Of a stretch of 22,154 nucleotides of DNA, positions 19,136 through 22,154 are shown piece after piece (position 1 is the stretch's first letter; every line of letters begins with the position of its first letter). Origin of the DNA: Grifola frondosa (Eukaryota > Basidiomycota > Agaricomycetes > Polyporales > Grifolaceae); contig LUGG01000050.1 of NCBI GenBank assembly GCA_001683735.1, forward strand, positions 1 to 22,154. The letters are read 5' to 3'. The notes beneath the pieces were generated by a model. That model was not told the origin of the DNA. It ran no database searches and saw only the letters and a program-made list of their open reading frames with translations. A program made the translations under genes and the position numbers.

Positions 19136-20824
19136 TCACACACTGACTCCGGACGGACCAGGTTCAGCCTCTGATGGCGCAAGAACGCTAGCATGGCCTG
19201 AAGCCATGTCTTGGTCGCGGTCCAGCACGTCCTCGCGCTCGTGTTCTCCACCGGCGTCCTGTTCATCCACGGAACCAGGATCGATCGCAGAGAACGAGAA
19301 TTCGTGCTCCAGAGGGGCACCTAGTGGTTCGACGAAGTCCGCAAACTGGATAGAGCCGACGAACGACGGGCGACTTGCATCTTCGGTGCCGCGCTGGGAT
19401 GCATCGACCTCGCGGAGATTGAGCATGAACCGTGATATGATGATTGCTGCTATTCTGTATGATAACGGATATTAGCAGAAACCAAAATGAAGGGTAATTA
19501 ATCGCGGTTACTGACGGGTTGATGAAGAAGCCAATATACGAGGCTTCGTCCTGACGATGGTACATATGTCTCATGAGTGAGCATCGACAGAGATGCGAGA
19601 CAAATCCACGTACAAAGGCCTCTCCCAAATATACAAATATGATATCTGCAATGTTGATGATCAACAAGGCTCTATGAGGTGCATAGTTGTTAAAATAGCA
19701 TCAGGCCTGTCTTGAATATTTGCGGCTTACAAGAAGTATATCGTGCCTGATGGAGTTACATCAGGTCGGCACATATATCGAGGCAGAAATCGATACTGAC
19801 CATCCCTCAAGATCAAAGTGTGCAATGGAGTTCGGACAGTAGCCTCTGCGACACCTCGACCTCTCCAGTATGTCTGGTGTACAGTCACTGCAAGAACAAG
19901 CACGTCCGCAGTGATTATTGTCGCACGCTCTACATATGCCACTGCGAGTATTACGTGAGCTAATCACTTAAGCAGTATGGGGTCGATAGTAATGCATACA
20001 TCTACATGACACACGGATTCAGTCAACAAGATGCAATGACATGGATGAATTTTACTGACATATTTGTGAGCTCCGGTGAGGTCAGCAAGACGTTTGTGCA
20101 ATTGATAGGAGGTGGAGCTACAATCACCACTTGCCGTACACCGTTAAACTAGAAGCATGTGTCACCCTTCAATTACATGCCAAGCTCAATGCAGAGGACA
20201 GGGCTCACCAGTTCAATGCCGACGGGAACCAGTGAGAAGGTGAATACCAACGAAGCAATGTGCCATCGACGACCAGACAGCGCATACACTCGGAGACCCG
20301 AGAATACTTCACAGAATACATAACGGCTAGTCAGAAGTGAGAATATCATATGACCAGTGGGGACTCACCAGCCGAAAGAAAATTGAAGAGCAAACCCAAA
20401 GCTACCTGCAACCAAATCAATGCGGAACAGCTCTGGAAATTTGAGTGGGCTAAGACAGTCTACAGCAATTGGACAAAAACTGTACCGTTGATGATAGTGG
20501 ATATATTGTTGGAAGTGAGAGAGCATTCTGCAGAATAATAGGATATCTTGCTAGCAAGAATACTATAGTGGCCGCCGAAAATGGACGCTTCCACACGAGT
20601 TCGTATTCACGATCAAATGTGATGAGGTACTCATACACCAGGAGAGCTGCGACGAATGGGAATGAGAAAATGGCTTGAGATTGTAAGTGAACAACTGACC
20701 GGTTGCCGATACACCGCAACATATTCCGATGAAGCTATGTGATAGGATATATTAGATGAGCAAAGATTGCGGCAAGCATCACTCACAGCTGCTGGGCCTC
20801 CTCGGCGGTGGCATCGGATGACAT
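19136..20824 (-). CDS. DUF6533 family membrane protein, copy B (11 exons)
   Basis: Exons on the minus strand: 20824-20787, 20734-20700, 20646-20486, 20432-20369, 20306-20209, from 20148 to about 20030, 19941-19801, 19746-19731 (16 nt), 19671-19614, 19550-19516 and 19454-19136. The lengths that can be fixed equal those of copy A. Key motifs: LLVYEYLITFDREYELVWKR, FSAATIVFLLARYP, LRVYALSGRRWHIASLVF, TLILRDGTIYFLALLIINIA, IAAIIISRFMLNLRE. The last exon is identical to copy A over its first 48 residues from MLNLRE, then diverges in the acidic tail. Expected to be a multi-pass membrane protein of about 360 residues, role unknown. In exon 6 the frame meets TGA shortly after TASC/IASC, so that exon must end before it; the junction to exon 7 is unresolved as in copy A. 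Confidence 0.85.
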
Positions 20825-20884
20825 GATATGAGGTAGTTCGAAAGACTTGGGATTGAATGCTTGGGGAGAGACGGGGAGATCCAA

Positions 20885-20895
20885 CTCTTATATCC
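20885..20895 (-). promoter_or_regulatory. TATA-like element of DUF6533 copy B
   Basis: GGATATAAGAG on the minus strand, 61-71 bases before the ATG at 20824, matching copy A in sequence and distance. The rest of 20896-21221 holds no gene and is similar to the corresponding copy A spacer. Confidence 0.45.
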
Positions 20896-21221
20896 GCCCT
20901 CGACGATAGCATCACCGCACTGAGGTACTCTCGCTATCACGATCTGATTGACCGTATCTATGCTGTGATGTTGGCAGAGGCACAGTTTCATCCAAAACGC
21001 AATTGAATGGCCCACGCGAAGAGGACATACAAAAATACAGTGCTCACCGCAATCAAGCACTGATAATGCTCACTTAAGATGCCAGCGCATCACGGTTGAG
21101 ATCCCGAGAATGCGAAGTGAAGTTTGAAGATTCACCACGAGTAGTTGAGATAAAAAGACTGTAATGATATATCACTTCCGCTACAACACGTATCTATGAA
21201 CCATGCTAGATTATCAGTAAG

Positions 21222-22154
21222 ATGAACAACGAGGAGCACAGCCTGACCGGTCACGACGTCTTATCTGAACATGATACAACAGCACGGACTCAAGGTGCGC
21301 AAACGACGGTTGTGAATAGACAACCAATGGTCGAACGGGAGCATCAGAGGGAAGTCGAAGCACAAGCTGTGTTCAAACATGGTAAGTTAGTTACTTGCCA
21401 GGTGGGAACTGAGCCAGTGGCGACCGCGGTCGAGGTGGCACATTGGCCAACACAGAATCATGCATCGAGCGATGTGCTGCGACCACAGCGGAGTGCAACG
21501 ATGTTTCGTTGCCACGCAACGACATATATACCAGCGAAGAACACCGGTGCATCATTGTTGTACTGAACGGCGTAGAATTTCAGAAGACGGACTTCAGCCA
21601 CCCGAAAATGCGCATCTGCAAAATACAGTCGCCTGCATCATTTTGCCAGCTGCCAGAAGCGTGAGTGAACAGCAGGGACCGTCACGGTCGCTCGCAGGAA
21701 CGCGCTGAAGATGTAGAGCGCATGCATTGTGCCATACAAACGCAGTTCCATGTGACCGTAAGATTTCAAGGCACAGGTGGCCTCGGAGAAATCATTCGCG
21801 TTGGCCGCGATCTCTGAGGAGTCTGAAGACGGTGTGGGGAAGAAAATAGAACATTTGAGCTTGCCGCGAATACTTCCCATGGTCCTTCGGATGTTTATAC
21901 GTAGCATGGATCATTCGACCTGGAACAGCAATTACATGACCGACGTCTGTGTACGACTGAGTCAGTCGTGGCCTAAAGTTTAGCCAGCGCTGCAGGATTG
22001 GTCAGGATACCAGCTCATCGCTCGAAATCCGTCACTCACATCGCAAAGTATGAGTACGCTAGCAAAGGCACTTCGGTGCTGAATAGAGCGACAGCGATAC
22101 ATTTTCGCAGTTCCGCATCGGCAGGCCAGCTACTAGCCAGAGCAGATAGAGTGG
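21222..22154 (+). CDS. Divergent companion gene, copy B (3' end outside)
   Basis: The frame starts MNNEEHSLTGHDVLSEHDTT at 21222 and reads through QTTVVNRQPMVEREHQREVE, AQAVFKHG to a GTAAGT donor near 21380, without the G-run frameshift seen in copy A. Downstream pieces are IIVVLN (21553) and FSHPKMRICKIQ (about 21595-21630), which match the isolated fragment at 8612 in frame, and RQASY-type sequence near 22125. The last exon (EKLHK in copy A) would lie just beyond the window. A 20-nt GT...AG stretch follows the donor, too short for a normal intron here; the real acceptor is not certain. Protein unknown, Glu/Gln-rich, no membrane segments. Confidence 0.45.

Larger units (their letters stand above)
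17331..22154. repeat. Segmental duplication, copy B (continues past the edge?)
   Basis: Collinear with 9500-14470. The match is still running at the right edge, where copy A continues for about 20-90 bases to the end of its companion gene, so copy B is probably complete just outside the window. Exons, introns, the promoter word and both flanking plus-strand genes have counterparts in the same order and orientation. Confidence 0.9.

Overview
The window looks like nuclear DNA from a basidiomycete fungus, most likely an Agaricomycete. Coding pieces are short exons split by about 47-64 nt GT-AG introns, many with a CTNAC-type branch site just before the acceptor. The recognisable families fit this: DUF6533 seven-helix-type membrane proteins and a Zn(II)2Cys6/Fungal_trans transcription factor. 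No bacterial operon, rRNA or CRISPR structure is present. Much of the window is decayed accessory sequence, and only two genes, the DUF6533 pair, look largely intact.

Layout. 1-299 (minus) is the 5' part of a gene with an RNase H N-terminal (viroplasmin-like) domain, running off the left edge. 559-865 holds a 75-nt perfect direct repeat containing a hairpin. 1475-1602 may be the first exon of a gene. 1603-4390 is an AT-richer block that looks like degenerate inserted DNA; it carries two related minus-strand ORFs around an acidic/basic ORF, a tandem repeat and a TTCCAGGA cluster. 4478-6352 and 6740-8108 (plus) are two multi-exon genes of uncharacterised type with several frame breaks. 8317-8502 holds a tRNA-like unit with A and B boxes at exact tRNA spacing and a 33-nt tandem repeat.

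From 8.6 kb rightwards the window is a degenerate tandem array. Copy A (about 9500-14470) and copy B (17331 to the right edge) are the same unit. Each has, in order: plus-strand gene remains of unknown function; a minus-strand 11-exon DUF6533 gene; a conserved TATA-like promoter; and a divergent plus-strand gene of unknown function. A fragment of the unit's right end lies at 8612-9472. A third DUF6533 3' end lies at 16478-17010, abutting a truncated transcription factor pseudogene (15128-16421).

The DUF6533 copies share every intron position and the lengths of the ten exons that can be fixed, including a 16-nt microexon. Their flanking genes have picked up frameshifts. The best reading is a lineage-specific expansion of a membrane-protein family by tandem duplication, with selection keeping the membrane protein and letting its neighbours decay. 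Family names come from recognised motifs; no database search was run.
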